Part shown: piece after piece, positions 36,801-49,100 of the stretch | Numbering within the stretch: the first letter of the stretch is position 1 | How the letters are laid out: each line of letters opens with the position of its first letter | From: Opisthocomus hoazin | Taxonomy: Eukaryota > Chordata > Aves > Opisthocomiformes > Opisthocomidae | DNA length: 64,000 nucleotides | Reading direction: 5' to 3' | Assembly: GCF_030867145.1 (NCBI RefSeq) | Contig: NC_134428.1 | Location: 24,655,537-24,719,536 of the forward strand | The notes under the pieces: model-generated | Databases searched by the model: none | Seen by the model: only the letters and a program-made list of their open reading frames with translations | What the model was told of the DNA's origin: nothing | Program-made: the position numbers and the translations under genes

Positions 36801-38979
36801 AGGAAAGCAATAAACAAAATCTATATAGTTTATCTTATTGCTGTAGTTACAGAACATGTTTGTTCTCTGAAGTAATGCATGAGACACTGATAACTCAGTG
36901 CCTGCAGTCAAGTGTAGGATTGATTCCACGTTTAAATAAAGTTCATATCCTTGACCTCATGTAGGAAGACTGCAGCCCTTATATCTGATAGCCCAAATGC
37001 CGCCTCTCACGACACCCCAGAGAACGCAGGGGTACGCAGGAGGTGTGCCAGGTTTGTGTCTGGGGTGAATCCCAGTCCATGCTCACCACTCAGAACACCT
37101 TTCCTTATGGGGCAGCCTGCCCCCAGGATATACCTACCCCAGGTGTTTCTGAGGGGAGGATTTCCTGCTGACCAGGGATGTATGGAGTCCATCAGCCCAG
37201 CCCCAGGGCCCCGCGGTCACACCTTCCTGCTGCACCCACGTGGAGATCGCATGAGCAGAACGCTGCCATTCCTTCAGTCCAACAATGGGTGAAGGTGAGC
37301 TCTTTCTGAGCATTAACTCCAGTTCAGGGCATGTGTTGTGCTTACAGATTAGCAAGGAAGTAAGTAGGATTAAAAGCCTTCAGACTACACAAAAGCCCCC
37401 ACCTTCCCCCCAAAATTAACCTGTTTGCAGCCATGAGTGGATATATCATGAGGGCTATCTCCTGGCATGGGACAAGGTCTGCTTCACTCCTTATGAGAGT
37501 CCCAGAGGAATGTAACACCTCCTAGAGCTGGAGGCAGCGGCCTGGAAGAGGAGGTGTAGAGAGCAGCAGCATGTGGCTACTCCCTTAATGCCAGCAGAAA
37601 TCTGGGGACTGAGATAGGCCAAAGCAGATGACAGAAGTGGCCTACAATAAGGCCCTGCCATAAACCAAGTCAGAAGGTGGCTCTGATGGGTGCCAAACAA
37701 CAGTCCTTGGGAGGACACAAGCACAGCAGCCCAGTTCTCCTTTCTCAGGACTTGTACAGGATGGACTTCTTCACATCCATCTGCCTGGGTTTATTCATGG
37801 TTTACACAGGGGCTTGGTTTGGCTCCTAGAGAGGTGCAGAGTAGAAGCTATTTCCTTCAAAACTCAAAACTGTTTCAGAAAAACCACACATTTTGTATCA
37901 CTTTGCTTCCCCTAGGCCAAATTCTCAGCACGAGCAGCAGTGGCTTGTGTGTTCTGTCTCTCTTCTATTCCAAAAGCTGCTCAATTAAAACTCTGGAATC
38001 TGTCCGGAGAACAAGCGGTACCAAATCTAACGTGTCAGTGATCAAAATATTCACTGACCTCCCCAGCAAGATCTTGTCAGTGTACAGTTGGTCTCTGAAG
38101 CAACCAACAACTCCTGAAATGCTTAATGGAGAGTGCAAAATATCTCTTTTGGTTCACTCTAGCTCTAATTTAAACCAGGACTGGTTCATATATTGTGAAG
38201 CACACATTGTTGATGATTCTTTGCTAAAGACTGGGTGACCAGGAAGCAAGCCTTGGCTTTGAAATACAGCATGGGAGGGAATATCTGCTGAACAAAATAA
38301 GAAAACCCCTGAACCATTGTTACTTCTCACCAGCTCAACCTCAGGGCTCTTGTGATATCAAGCCAGCATTCAAATTTTGCAGATTCTGACTACAACCTGA
38401 TTCAGTAATTCTCACTTGCGTGAGCAGGATCTGCTGTCACAGTCGCATCACAGCCTGTGGGACTACTCACCCAAGTAAGAAATACTTGGGCCGGCTTTTA
38501 ACAGACATTCATGGGCCTCACGGGACGCCTGAGCGCTTGGGGTACTGAAGAAAGGAAAGCACATTCCTTACAAACAACAAGGATTAAAGGAGTGACCATC
38601 TATGATAAAGGAGCATGATTCACCTCCCCTAAAGCTGAAGAGTCACCTTCCTTTCACTACTGAAACGAAGTCGATCCTGTTACAGAACTACACCAGAGAC
38701 CAACACAGAAGCAAAGGACTTCCTCCTCCAAAACTGTCCGCTTGACATTAAGCCACAACCCACAAACCTTCTTTAAGTCAGAGCTATCCAAGAAGACAAA
38801 CTGGTTTCACACTCATCAGTGTTTCCAAAATCTCCCTTAGCTCTCTGACCTCCAGCACAGAGCTGACGGCCTGGGGTCCACACCACCCTGGTCATTCAAG
38901 CAGCTGTAGTGGTTGTTATCTTCCCCCACCTTCCTGTACTGCCCAGTGCAGCAGCCCAGCCCCCAGCAAACCCCTCTGA

Positions 38980-39180
38980 TACTTCCAAGCTCTTGACCTA
39001 CTCCTCTGAAGCAAAATCCCACCTAACCTTTCTGTTACTGGGCAGAAGCTTCCAAAGAAGCAGAAGGAAGCATCTTCCCACACACTGGGAGCTCAGGGAT
39101 GGAATTTGTTGCCACAGGATACCAGAGATGCCAAGATACAATTAGACAAATTCATGGAAGACACGTCCACCATGGACCCT
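38980..39180 (+). mobile_element. Possible old LINE (CR1-like) fragment
   Basis: Phrases such as gggatggaatttgttgccac, followed by acaaattcatggaagacacg, resemble CR1-type 3' sequence in old vertebrate copies. Edges and family are uncertain. Confidence 0.35.
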
Positions 39181-40055
39181 TAAACACAAAGGGGCGTCTC
39201 CATCCCCTGGCTTAGGAATTCCTCTGACACAGACAGCTGAAACCAGGGATTCACAGGTCTAACTCAGAGGAGTCTGTCTGTAAATTCTTATACACAATTC
39301 AGCAAGAGCTTGCACCCATTTCAAAGTTTTTCGGATATAGAAGCACTCTTCTGAACCAAAAAAGTGACAGTTGAACAGAAGAAATAGCTAAGAAAAGTCA
39401 CATGAAAATGTGATTGACTGTGAGCTTACTCAAACCATCCCTTTCGGTTCCAAAGTACAACATAACAGATTAGCCCATCCCATCACATGTCTCCAAACAA
39501 GCCTGCAAGGAAGCTGTCCTTTCAGCTAACACAGATCTAATGCTTTTCTTTACACCACTACTGAGGAAATGTTTCCTGTACCAATAAGCAGAATAAGTGC
39601 ATAACAACCAGTAATTGCAGTGGCACTTCACTAAAACAGTGTTACGTGATGCCTCTCTGTTGGCTAGTCATAACTTCAATAGCATGGGACTACAGAGGGC
39701 TCTAACTCTGCCAAGTTGTGAGCTCTCCAGGGGATGCCAAACTGCCCCTCACAAACTTACTTGGGAAAGTAATATGAAAATTCTGTCTGTGCAATTGCAC
39801 TATAAAGTCTTCATCAATTCTTTGACTCTTCCCACTTAAAAAACCGTTCTCACTTTAAGGCAGCTCATTTCCATGCTGAATGGGTGGAGAGGGACAGAGG
39901 CTACCACTGGAGTTCAACTTTTTTAACAAGTAACACGAGTTACGTGACACCTAAAGATGCCTCAGGAAGGGTTGGGCCTTTGCTGCTTGGAACAGAGTCA
40001 AAGAAGTCACCTGGCATCACTCACCGTGTCCCCTGCGATCAGCTGGATACCACCA

Positions 40056-40063
40056 TATAAAAA
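40056..40063 (+). promoter_or_regulatory. TATA box of the modular mesothelin-family gene
   Basis: TATAAAAA is followed about 30 bases later by the start of a plausible untranslated exon that ends at a consensus donor (AAAAA|gtaagt, after 40152). The spliced transcript would then enter the exon carrying the signal peptide (41351-41444). Confidence 0.6.
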
Positions 40064-40086
40064 GGTGACACTGGAGAAAGAGCTAC

Positions 40087-40152
40087 TCCTGCGGGCAGCT
40101 GCTGGACTACATGCTGCCTTCTAGGATTCACGAGGTTCTGCAAGGAGAAAAA
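40087..40152 (+). other. Untranslated first exon with a short upstream ORF
   Basis: The start is set at about 30 bases after the TATA box; the end is fixed by the donor gtaagt at 40153. An ATG at 40111 opens 14 codons to the donor. When joined to the acceptor before 41351 (ccttttttag-type tract) the frame closes at once, because the next exon starts GCTTGA. This gives a 15-codon upstream ORF ahead of the main ATG at 41387. Confidence 0.5.
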
Positions 40153-41386
40153 GTAAGTTTTGGCAGGTATGGCTGCTTTCTCTTCCAGCTAAATAATTAG
40201 GTTAATGATTATTAATAAGCAAGTTCGTACTCTATGCAGGAATGTGTATGTTGCTGCTCTTCCACATAATTTGGCGGAGCAACTGATCTCCAGTTGAACT
40301 GGATGTTGCTCTTGGCCAACTCCAGCCATTCTATTACCACTTTCAAGGGTTTTTTTAAATAACAAACCAATGTGCTCAGAGAAAAGACAGAGGCAGAAAG
40401 GGACGGTGAAAAATATAAGCAAAATGAGACACAATTTCAAAACAGTGATTCGTCAGTGGTTGTGGCTGTTCTAGGACATAGGCTACCTGAAACTTTGCTC
40501 TGTGAAGGCAACATACTACTAAACTGATTGAACCAACGGAGGATCTGTGGCACAGGCTCTTTGCTGTGTTGCAGTGAGGTATGTTATAGAGAAAAACACC
40601 ATGTTTGTATTTGAGAATTTCTAATACAAGCAAGACCTGACTGTCTCTGGTCATGGAGCAGGTGGTGATAGCTGACAAAGTACATCACGCAAAAAAAAAA
40701 GTAACAATATACAAAGAAAGATACTCTTACAAAAAAATACAAATTTTAGGAGTCTCAGTGCTGGAGGAATGTTTTTGTTCACCGGTGATTAATACCAGCT
40801 CTGATTATTTACACAAGACGCCCACCCCTCAGTCTATCTCCTTCCACAAACGCTGAGGGCACTGAAATTGCCCTGGTGCTAACAACCACCCCGGGAGCAA
40901 GGCAAACCCGCGTCACTCTCACCATACTGGAGCTGCTGTTGGTTCCAAGGGCTGTGAGCAGATGCCAGGAGGATCCTCTGCTTCAAATTCCCAGCTGCAG
41001 TGTGCAGAGACCCAGGGCAGCTTTCCAATACAGCCACAGAGACAACCTGCAGAAGTACATCCGCTGTCCGTGAGCTTCCATTCACCCTGCAGGGACCCAC
41101 ACCTCCCCTTGGAGCGCACCTCAGGAAAGGCTGAAAGCCCTTACAGCAATTAAAGAGCGAGCTGGTTCCAGCCAGCAGTAAGGAAGCCTGCAGCCCGGCT
41201 GTGGATGTGCTCAGAGCACTCCACGGCTCTCCAGCTCCATTTGCAGCCCGCTGGTCCTGACAATCTGGGCAGCAAGCAGAATTTTTGCAGAATTTCAGGA
41301 GAGTATCTGTACTGCAAAGAGACAATTCACAGATCATGTATCCTTTTTAGGCTTGAAAAGGCGAATCACTCAGAGAAAGAAGAACA

Positions 41387-43107
41387 ATGAAGGGAAAAGA
41401 AAGGCCACCGCTTTTAATTGCACTTACAGCTTTACTCATCTTAGGTAAGTCAGCTCAGCTCTACCACCATGCTGAGGGCTGATTTCCACACAGCTGAATA
41501 CACAGATTAGAGCAACAGAGCGAGGTGTTTCTGGCGTTATCAAGACTTTGCGGTGTGGTTTGGGCTCCAACACAGAACATGTAGCGCTACGTAACAAAAA
41601 TAGCAGGAATCATTAGGACGTGTGCTCAGTGTTGGTAGATAACAGAGTACTTAAAGATGAGCGTAAACCAGTGGAGAATGAAAAATGCGCTTCATTTCAT
41701 ACCCCCTGGTCTCTGTTCTTGCATTTCTGTTGGGGTCTATGACAGCTAGAAGAAAATTGGTTTATTTCTACTCATCTAACTATTCCACTTGTGGTTTGTT
41801 GTTTTTTTAGGGCCATGTGTGAAAAGTTTAAATCAGGTATGTGTGTAACATCACTGAATGCTGTGAAATGTTTGTTTCTGGGTTATCAGTCATACAGCAG
41901 ACACTGAAAAGTAACATCAGTTACCTGCAATAGCCACTTATAATAGGCAAAATCCACTTTTATCCATTCAGCAACAGCCACTTAAGGGCAATCTAGTGCC
42001 AGGGAACCTCCACGAGGTTACTAACAAACACCCACAATACTTCCCAGAGCTCCACAAGCCCACAGGCTGGAGGAGGGAAGGTGTAACACTGCAGCCAGGG
42101 AGGATTCCTGCTTTAAAGCTGATCTGTTGGCTGGAATAAGCGTGCAGCTCCCCCGGGACACCGACCTGCACACTGCCATCTGGGCAGTCTGTCCCAAGCC
42201 AAGAGCGACCAGTCCGTTCTCACCAGCAGATGCCTGGTGGTACTGGGCATCTTTCTACCCATCCCAATGGTTTGCCTGATGCAAACAGGGCAAGGCAATA
42301 CAGGAGTCACTGTTTCACAGTAAGTAGTCTGAACAAATTACATCCTATTTCATGTCATGAATACTCTGTCCTTTGTCCTAACCACTGCTTTATCTCCTTT
42401 CTTTTCCCAGTGTCCAGCATTTTTCATGTGTAAGTAAAATTATATTTGTATCTAAGTGTACTATTTGTACACTCAACATGTTGGACAGGGTCTAGGCACA
42501 CGAAAGAGCAGAACAGAAGTACTGGGAAAGTTGATGCCCCTAGGAAATGTCCCTGAATAGAATCCATATAAAATTTCTGCATCGCTTATTTAGGGGCTGT
42601 CTAGGACCTTTCAGGGGTCTCAGCCCAGCACTGGAAAGAAACACTCACTATTATACACCCACAATTTCCCACACAACGTGCATAGCAAACACCAGGAGCT
42701 GAAGGGAGAGGTTATCAAATGTGAAACTGGAAGGAGTGCTCAATACTTCCTGCATCCAAAGGAAAGCATCACATTTACCTTCAAAGGGAGAGACTGAAAT
42801 ATTAGTGTCATACATTTCTTTCTTCTTTCACAGCTCCAACATACTGCTCGTCCGAAAGCAGGTAGGTATCCCCGAGAACTGATAACCACACTGCTTGGGA
42901 GAGGTTATGCTAGTGCTAAAATACCATCTCCCAAAAGCTTCACCACAAGAACCCGAGCCCATTGCAGCCTACCAAGCCCTCTTCTCACCAGACATTTAAT
43001 GGAAAATGTTCAATGTTTCCTGTTTCTTCTCCAGTTCAAATCTAAGCTCCATCCTGAGGAGCGGTGACTGGTGCAGCCCTTCCCTCCGGCAGTATGCCTG
43101 CGCTCCG
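41387..43107 (+). CDS. Modular protein exons 1-5, signal peptide and Cys-containing N-terminus
   Basis: The exons are 41387-41444 (coding part of an exon from 41351), 41811-41836, 42411-42429, 42834-42861 and 43035-43107. The first gives a signal peptide with the core LLIALTALLIL. Next come GPCVKSLNQ, CPAFFM, SPTYCSSESS and NLSSILRSGDWCSPS. Exit phases 1-0-1-2-0 equal those of MSLN exons 1-5 on the other strand. Exon 4 is 28 nt in both genes, with Cys at the same codon. The small exons were joined by phase; each has a clear pyrimidine tract and donor. Confidence 0.8.
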
Positions 43108-46100
43108 GTAAGTCACCTCCAACTGGTCTCTCCTGCCAGCTCCCCAGATATTCCCTTCTAGCTACTTTAAGACTTTCACAGTCAGATCCGCCTCCGCCTT
43201 CCTCTCCTTGGGCCCTGCTCTGAAATCACTCCCATCAGGCCAAAGCAAGCCAGCCTGGCCACCCCTCCTTCCCTAGAGACTGTCTGTATGAATAAGGACA
43301 GAAAGAGACCTGCAAACTCTGACCCTGGACTTGCACATCTTTACCCTTTTTCTGATGTAATATGCTTGTGTCTGCGCCAGGGCACCAAGCTGACATCAAG
43401 GCAACTCTCCTCCATCCTCACATGCTACATCACAGATCCGACTGCTCTCCTGGACCAAGGGGCTTTCCTGCTCTTGTTTCAACAAGTCAACAGTCAAGTG
43501 CTGCAAACTGCTCTGAATGAAATCAGTGTGCAGGTAATACTAGCACCACAGGGGAGGACCATCAGCAGCTCACTCCTGAGACCATATACAGGGGCTCTTT
43601 AGCTTGGGCTATAGTCGCTTGAGTATTTGACTGGTTTTTTCCCCATGCTGCTAGATGAGCAGAGACTATTGCAGAGTTACCTGGGGAGTCTGCAGCCTCA
43701 GGTGCCCAGTATGCTGCTACTACGATTACATAGAAACATGAGAACAAGTTTCAGCACAAACCAGCCTTCTCTTCCCTTCTTCCCCTCCAAATCCTCCCCA
43801 AAACTTTATTTTCCCATTCTCTTTAACAAGAACAGGAGAGGACTCTGGCTACTGAGGTGATGAATCTACTTCTCACTCAGCTGAACACCTCTTCCTTTTC
43901 CTTCACTACTTGCATTTATCACTTCCTTCTGTTGAAGGGAGCACAGCCTACCCACACAAGATACTACCTTCCAGCCCAGACACGGTTCTTGCCATGCCAA
44001 TGCTCCTAGCTCAGGGTCAGCACCAAGGAAAATAGGTTTGCTCAAGCCACTCTCAGGAGCCATTTTCGAGGCAGTATAGATGAACTCATTTGTGGTCACA
44101 TTTGGGGATTAGAAGCGCAAAGGCAATTTCTGTAATCTTCTCAAGAGGAGTCGCTTACAGTTGGACAAACATGACAAAAACTAACTTGAAGATCTTGGGA
44201 AAGGGATGGCATTCCTGTCCCAGTGTTTGTGCAGCACCTACCACTAAGAGTTTCTGGTCTTGGCACTATGCCCTAAGCACGGCAACAACACCCATAATAA
44301 ATTAGCAATACTTTCAGCATTTTCTGTCTTGTTTTCAGGTCCGCAGTGACCAGATTGCACCAGCCACCAAAGCCTTCATGTTAAATGCAGCATGGGAAGT
44401 CGTGAAGTCTGATCCTAAAGTTGCAAACGCAGGTTTCCTGGCGTCGTGGTTCCAGGAGACCCTGCATGCCTACCTTCCCTCCATCAGCATGAGCATCCTG
44501 GACTGCATGGCACAGCTTCCAGTCACTTGTGATGGCCTGGCCACAGTGTATGTCTGATCTAAACTCAGGGTCCAATAAGATGATATGAATGAGCCTGTGG
44601 TTTGACAGAACCAGGAAATACATTGCATTGTCAAACAGTATTTTTTAAGACTTGAATTTTGATGTCTGTTTTCCTGCCAGTTATCTCTGTTCCTAATTTA
44701 TCTTATTAACAACAATCCACAGAACAGTTAAGATAGGGCTAGAAAAAAAATGAAAGACAGAATGAGATCCCAAGGCTCAGTGTGTGAAGGCTGCCAGCAA
44801 AGACCAAGACAAATGCAGCACACTGTCCAGACAGCGCAGTGTGCGACCTGCAATCAGTGCCACACGACTGCACAGGGTACAGCCATAGGTACTACTCACC
44901 TGTGCCTCGCACACCTTCACTGCTCTTCAGGAGGTAGCTGTAAGCAGGTTTCTCTTTCAGGCATATAAGAAAGCAGCATATATATAAATAACATTTTTTA
45001 CTACTATATTCTATGCCTCTTGGGGATCTCTCCCAGACAGAGGAGCTGGTGAAGGAGATGAGTGGAGACAGGTAGAAACTTGGAAGAAGACATGAAGCAG
45101 GATGGAGATGTGAAGAAATTAGCTGGGATATGAACAGGGCTCTACAAAGTCACCTTAGAACACGAAGGGTTACCTCAGTTTGTATCATACACCCAAAGAG
45201 AACTTCTAATGTTCAACTTAGAGAAGGAAGTGAAAGGAAACATGAGCTAACAAATTGTTATTCATACCAGGAGCTGGCTAGATGTTTTCTTTCATCTGTC
45301 CCTTTTGAATTCCAGGGTTCAAGCTCTGGACACTGCTTATTCTGACATGGACAATAGCACAAGGCAACTGGTAGCTGACTGGATTAGAAGATTTCTTACC
45401 ACTCATGGTCAGTGATCAGTATTTACAGCCCAAATTTTCCTGGTGTAACTGCAATAGATTGAACAGAGATGCCTATATAAAATACTAACATCTGTTGTCT
45501 GCAGAAAGAGAATCAGCTGTTAAGATGATCAGATGGTAAAGTACTCTAACAAAAATTACTCAGCAACATGCCCATGGTTTCAGCAGCACAATGAGGCTGT
45601 TCAGACAGCTCTTCTGAACTCAGGTCAAACTACTATGCTAGGGGAGGGATCAGTGAGAGTGATGTTCTTTGGGTCAAACTCATCCTCATTTTTCCCAGTA
45701 CTCACTTTCCAAACCTTTTCCATCCCTATGGTCTCAAAGGAGACCCATCCTTCTCTGTCTATCAAGAAATAACAAACTATTTTATGTCTTTAGTTTGTGA
45801 AAAAAGTTCAGCAAAAGAGTGGCTACTGACCAACTGGAAGAGCTTCCGAAATTATGCATCCTATAATCATCTCACTTCTTGCTGGAGCAGCTTTGATGGG
45901 GTAAGAAATCACTTCGGAAATGGGGCTTCCTTCAGCTGTTTCGCCCAGTAGGCTGTGAACACTCAAGCAACACAGGAGCAGGGGGATAAAGTGACTGAAA
46001 CTGTCGCTTGCCTAAGGGCTGTAGTATCGGTGATCAGAACTACAGGGCAGTGAGCAGTCTTCAGCAATCCACACCCACACGGTGCCTACTAAACCTACAT

Positions 46101-49100
46101 CACATATTCAGCATTCTGGTATACACAGTATTGTATGGAAGCATTTCTCTCACATGACAACTTTTCACTAGTTTAACTCTTGCACTGGGTCTAGTCAAGC
46201 CTGTCTGTTCACAGTTTACAGCTCTCGAGGTCCTCACCGCCAGCCAGCTAGCTCAGCTTACAGTCCTCAGCAGCGCGCTCTCCAACAGCAGCCTAGCTGC
46301 GGCCATCACACAAGTCCTCAGCACCAACAACGTCCTCTACCTTGAAGACTACTTGACCGAGTTATCAACTTTAACGCTGACTCCTCCACTTGACCACAAT
46401 GTGATGTACTCAGTGCTGGAGACCATTTTAACCAAAGTCAGAGAGAACTTCCCAGATCTGTGCTCACCCTCCTTGAAAGACTTGTTTCAGGTGAAACTGA
46501 AAAGGATGCTGGCTGTTACTGATGCAAATATATTAAGGCTCTTCCCGACGAAAATAGGCTGCACTGATTTCCAAGATATGTGAGTATACCTGTCACCTGC
46601 ACTTACTGAGAAACAAAGTTAGCAGAGATAATACATAAACGCGGCTCCTCACTGCAAACCTTGTGACTGCTTTGTGTTTTTATTACCTGTTACTGTTAAG
46701 ACTATCATGAAAATGAACCTGCAGCACTTATCATATTGTCAAATGTTGCCCTGGAGAATTGGAAATTATAATTTTTAGATTATGACCACAAGATAAATGA
46801 TGTCATGTCTCTCCAGAAAAAGCAGTACAGCACAATGAAAATAACTATTAGCAAGGCTGAACTTGCACAGATGACATATCAACAAAGCACCTGAACACTT
46901 CAGTGAATGTTAATCACCTGCAAGGTTCAAAACCATTTTACTTCGCTCTCACCGGCTACAGTTACCTTAGGTTTAAAAAATTATTTTTTTTTTTTGGTAC
47001 AGCATGGTTCATAAATACTCTGATATGAAACACTGAAATCATGTTTCATGTTTATCAATATACAGCTACAAAGGACTGAATTCTGTGCACCACGAGTTAG
47101 ATCCCGACACGCAGAGAGCCGTATACCAGGCCAGAACGGATTTTCTCAATGGGCAAGCAGCAAAAGAAGGTAACAGATTACTGCATATTATCTCCTCTTA
47201 TGATCCTGTAAGCACTTTAATACTAAAACCTTACACTACTTTTGAGCAACACATGATCAGTAATACTCACAATTTCAGGATTATAACAAAATTCACAAAA
47301 CCAAGCAGACCCCTGCCCTCTCTTGGGTGAACAACCCCAGGAGTGCTCTGTGGTACAGCATGGCCAAGCTAAGCTGCAGAAGTGTGGGGTGATTCTAGTA
47401 CCTGAAATTGGAAAGAAACAATCTTCAACATCTTGACTGGCACTCCTGAGCACCACCTTCTACTTCCTACAGCCACTCGGAGCTTTTTCACAGTCCAGCT
47501 GTGGTTACAGCACCATTTCTACCTCACCTTCTTATAGGGGGGTGTTTTTCCAGAAGCACACACTTACCTGGCTGTCTCACATAGACGAGTGTCTGACATG
47601 TTAGACAAAGCTTCCCCTCTCTTGTGAACAGGGTCTGTTAGCTTCTGACCATCCAACATACTATCTCTTGCAGGAGTAGCTTGTACATTCACCACTTCTA
47701 GCAGCCAAGACTGGTTAGAGGACAACTTTGGATTCTCTAGCGTTTACACTGACTACAGCGATTTCCTCCGCCTCAATCCCAGCTTCAACGGAGTAGGTAT
47801 CTCAGTGAGCAGAGCTCCCTCTGGGTCTCCACAAGGCTGCTCCGCTGTGTCGCTCTGCGATGGCAGTAGGACACTGTCCCTGGCCTGGGGTTACTTGTAA
47901 GCTTCTGAGTGGCCACTCACATGCAGAAAGACAAGAGCTGGGGGGAGCATTTAACTGCCTCTAGGATGATGCTCTTGTCCTTTCCTTTTTAGTTTGAGGT
48001 GACAGATTTGCTAACTTCGGTGCAGCTGGCAAAGCTACTCATCACCTCCCGTATCCTGACTGACACCACCAGGGCCAGCGCAGAGACAGACGTTACGGAG
48101 ATTATGAAAACCCTCCAAACCCGGAGCATCTCTGAACTACACACCTTTCTGCGTGAAGTTAATTCTCTTGTAGCACAGGTAAAAGGGTTCCTCCAGCTGC
48201 CGACTCTGTTTTCTATGGGCACCACCCTTCCTCTTGTTGGGTCGCATTTTCATTTGCTCTCGCTCCTGACTGCAGAACCATCTATAGATTTCTCCAAAGC
48301 AAATTTTTGTAAAACAATATAATGGTATGGTTCCAAACAAGCAGATTTATCAAGTCGTCCAGTTTAAGCAGCAGTGGGAAAAAAAAAAGAAAAAACTCAG
48401 CACATTTTCCACTTACACTGCCCAGCCCTGTATTATGAAATCTGCTGCTCCTTTCTGCAAGAACAAAGCCACACTAACACACATAACAACGGAGACCCAA
48501 AGATAAGCATCTTCATCACACTCTAGTAGGACATCACTTCGCATTTATTCTTCTCCCCAGATGCACATGGAGAGCATAACGAGCACTGGAGTTCGTGACA
48601 TAATGCTCAAAGGCATTTTCCAGATCCTGAAGCCACATTTTGCCTCAATGACAAGAACAGACTTGGAATCCCTGTTCAACGGGACACTGACCTTGTACCT
48701 AGGCTCCATCACTCACGATGAGTTAATGGCACTGCCCGCTGTCCGTGACTGCCCACTCTTACAAGCGATGTGAGTACAAGTCCAGCTCAGTTTCTCTCCT
48801 CTGTGTGCACTGTAAAGGAGAATGTCACTATGGCTACGGGGAGGGATCTGACTGACAGGTGAGAGGAAGGGCTGTGAATTCATCTGTCATCATCAGAGAC
48901 AACATTTCTGGCTGTGCTAAAAACATTGTTAGCTTGGATCTGTGAAAGCCACGGCAAATAACTGGTGCTGACACGTGTCTTCTCTCCTTGTCTTGCAGAG
49001 TGAGAGGTTTGGACTACGCATTTGATGACATGACAACCGAGACAAAGACCGACATAACCCAATGGATTATCCAAACTCTTCCTGGCTTAGGTGAGCCTCT

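Larger units (their letters stand above)
22574..40055. other. Intergenic region between two divergent mesothelin-family genes
   Basis: About 17.5 kb separate the start of MSLN (minus) from the TATA box of the modular gene (plus). It holds CR1 copies at 23934, 26845, 31918 and 32965, a weak LINE-like piece near 39000 and small simple repeats. Open frames such as 26142-26792 (minus) and 37690-38238 (plus) lack splice context, family motifs or coding-like composition, so I call no gene. The promoter of MSLN presumably lies in the left part, but I could not place it. Confidence 0.5.

Noticed and set aside
37690-38238. 182-codon plus-strand open frame
   Set aside because: It looks like a chance frame: no domain, no promoter or splice context, and composition unlike the real exons here.
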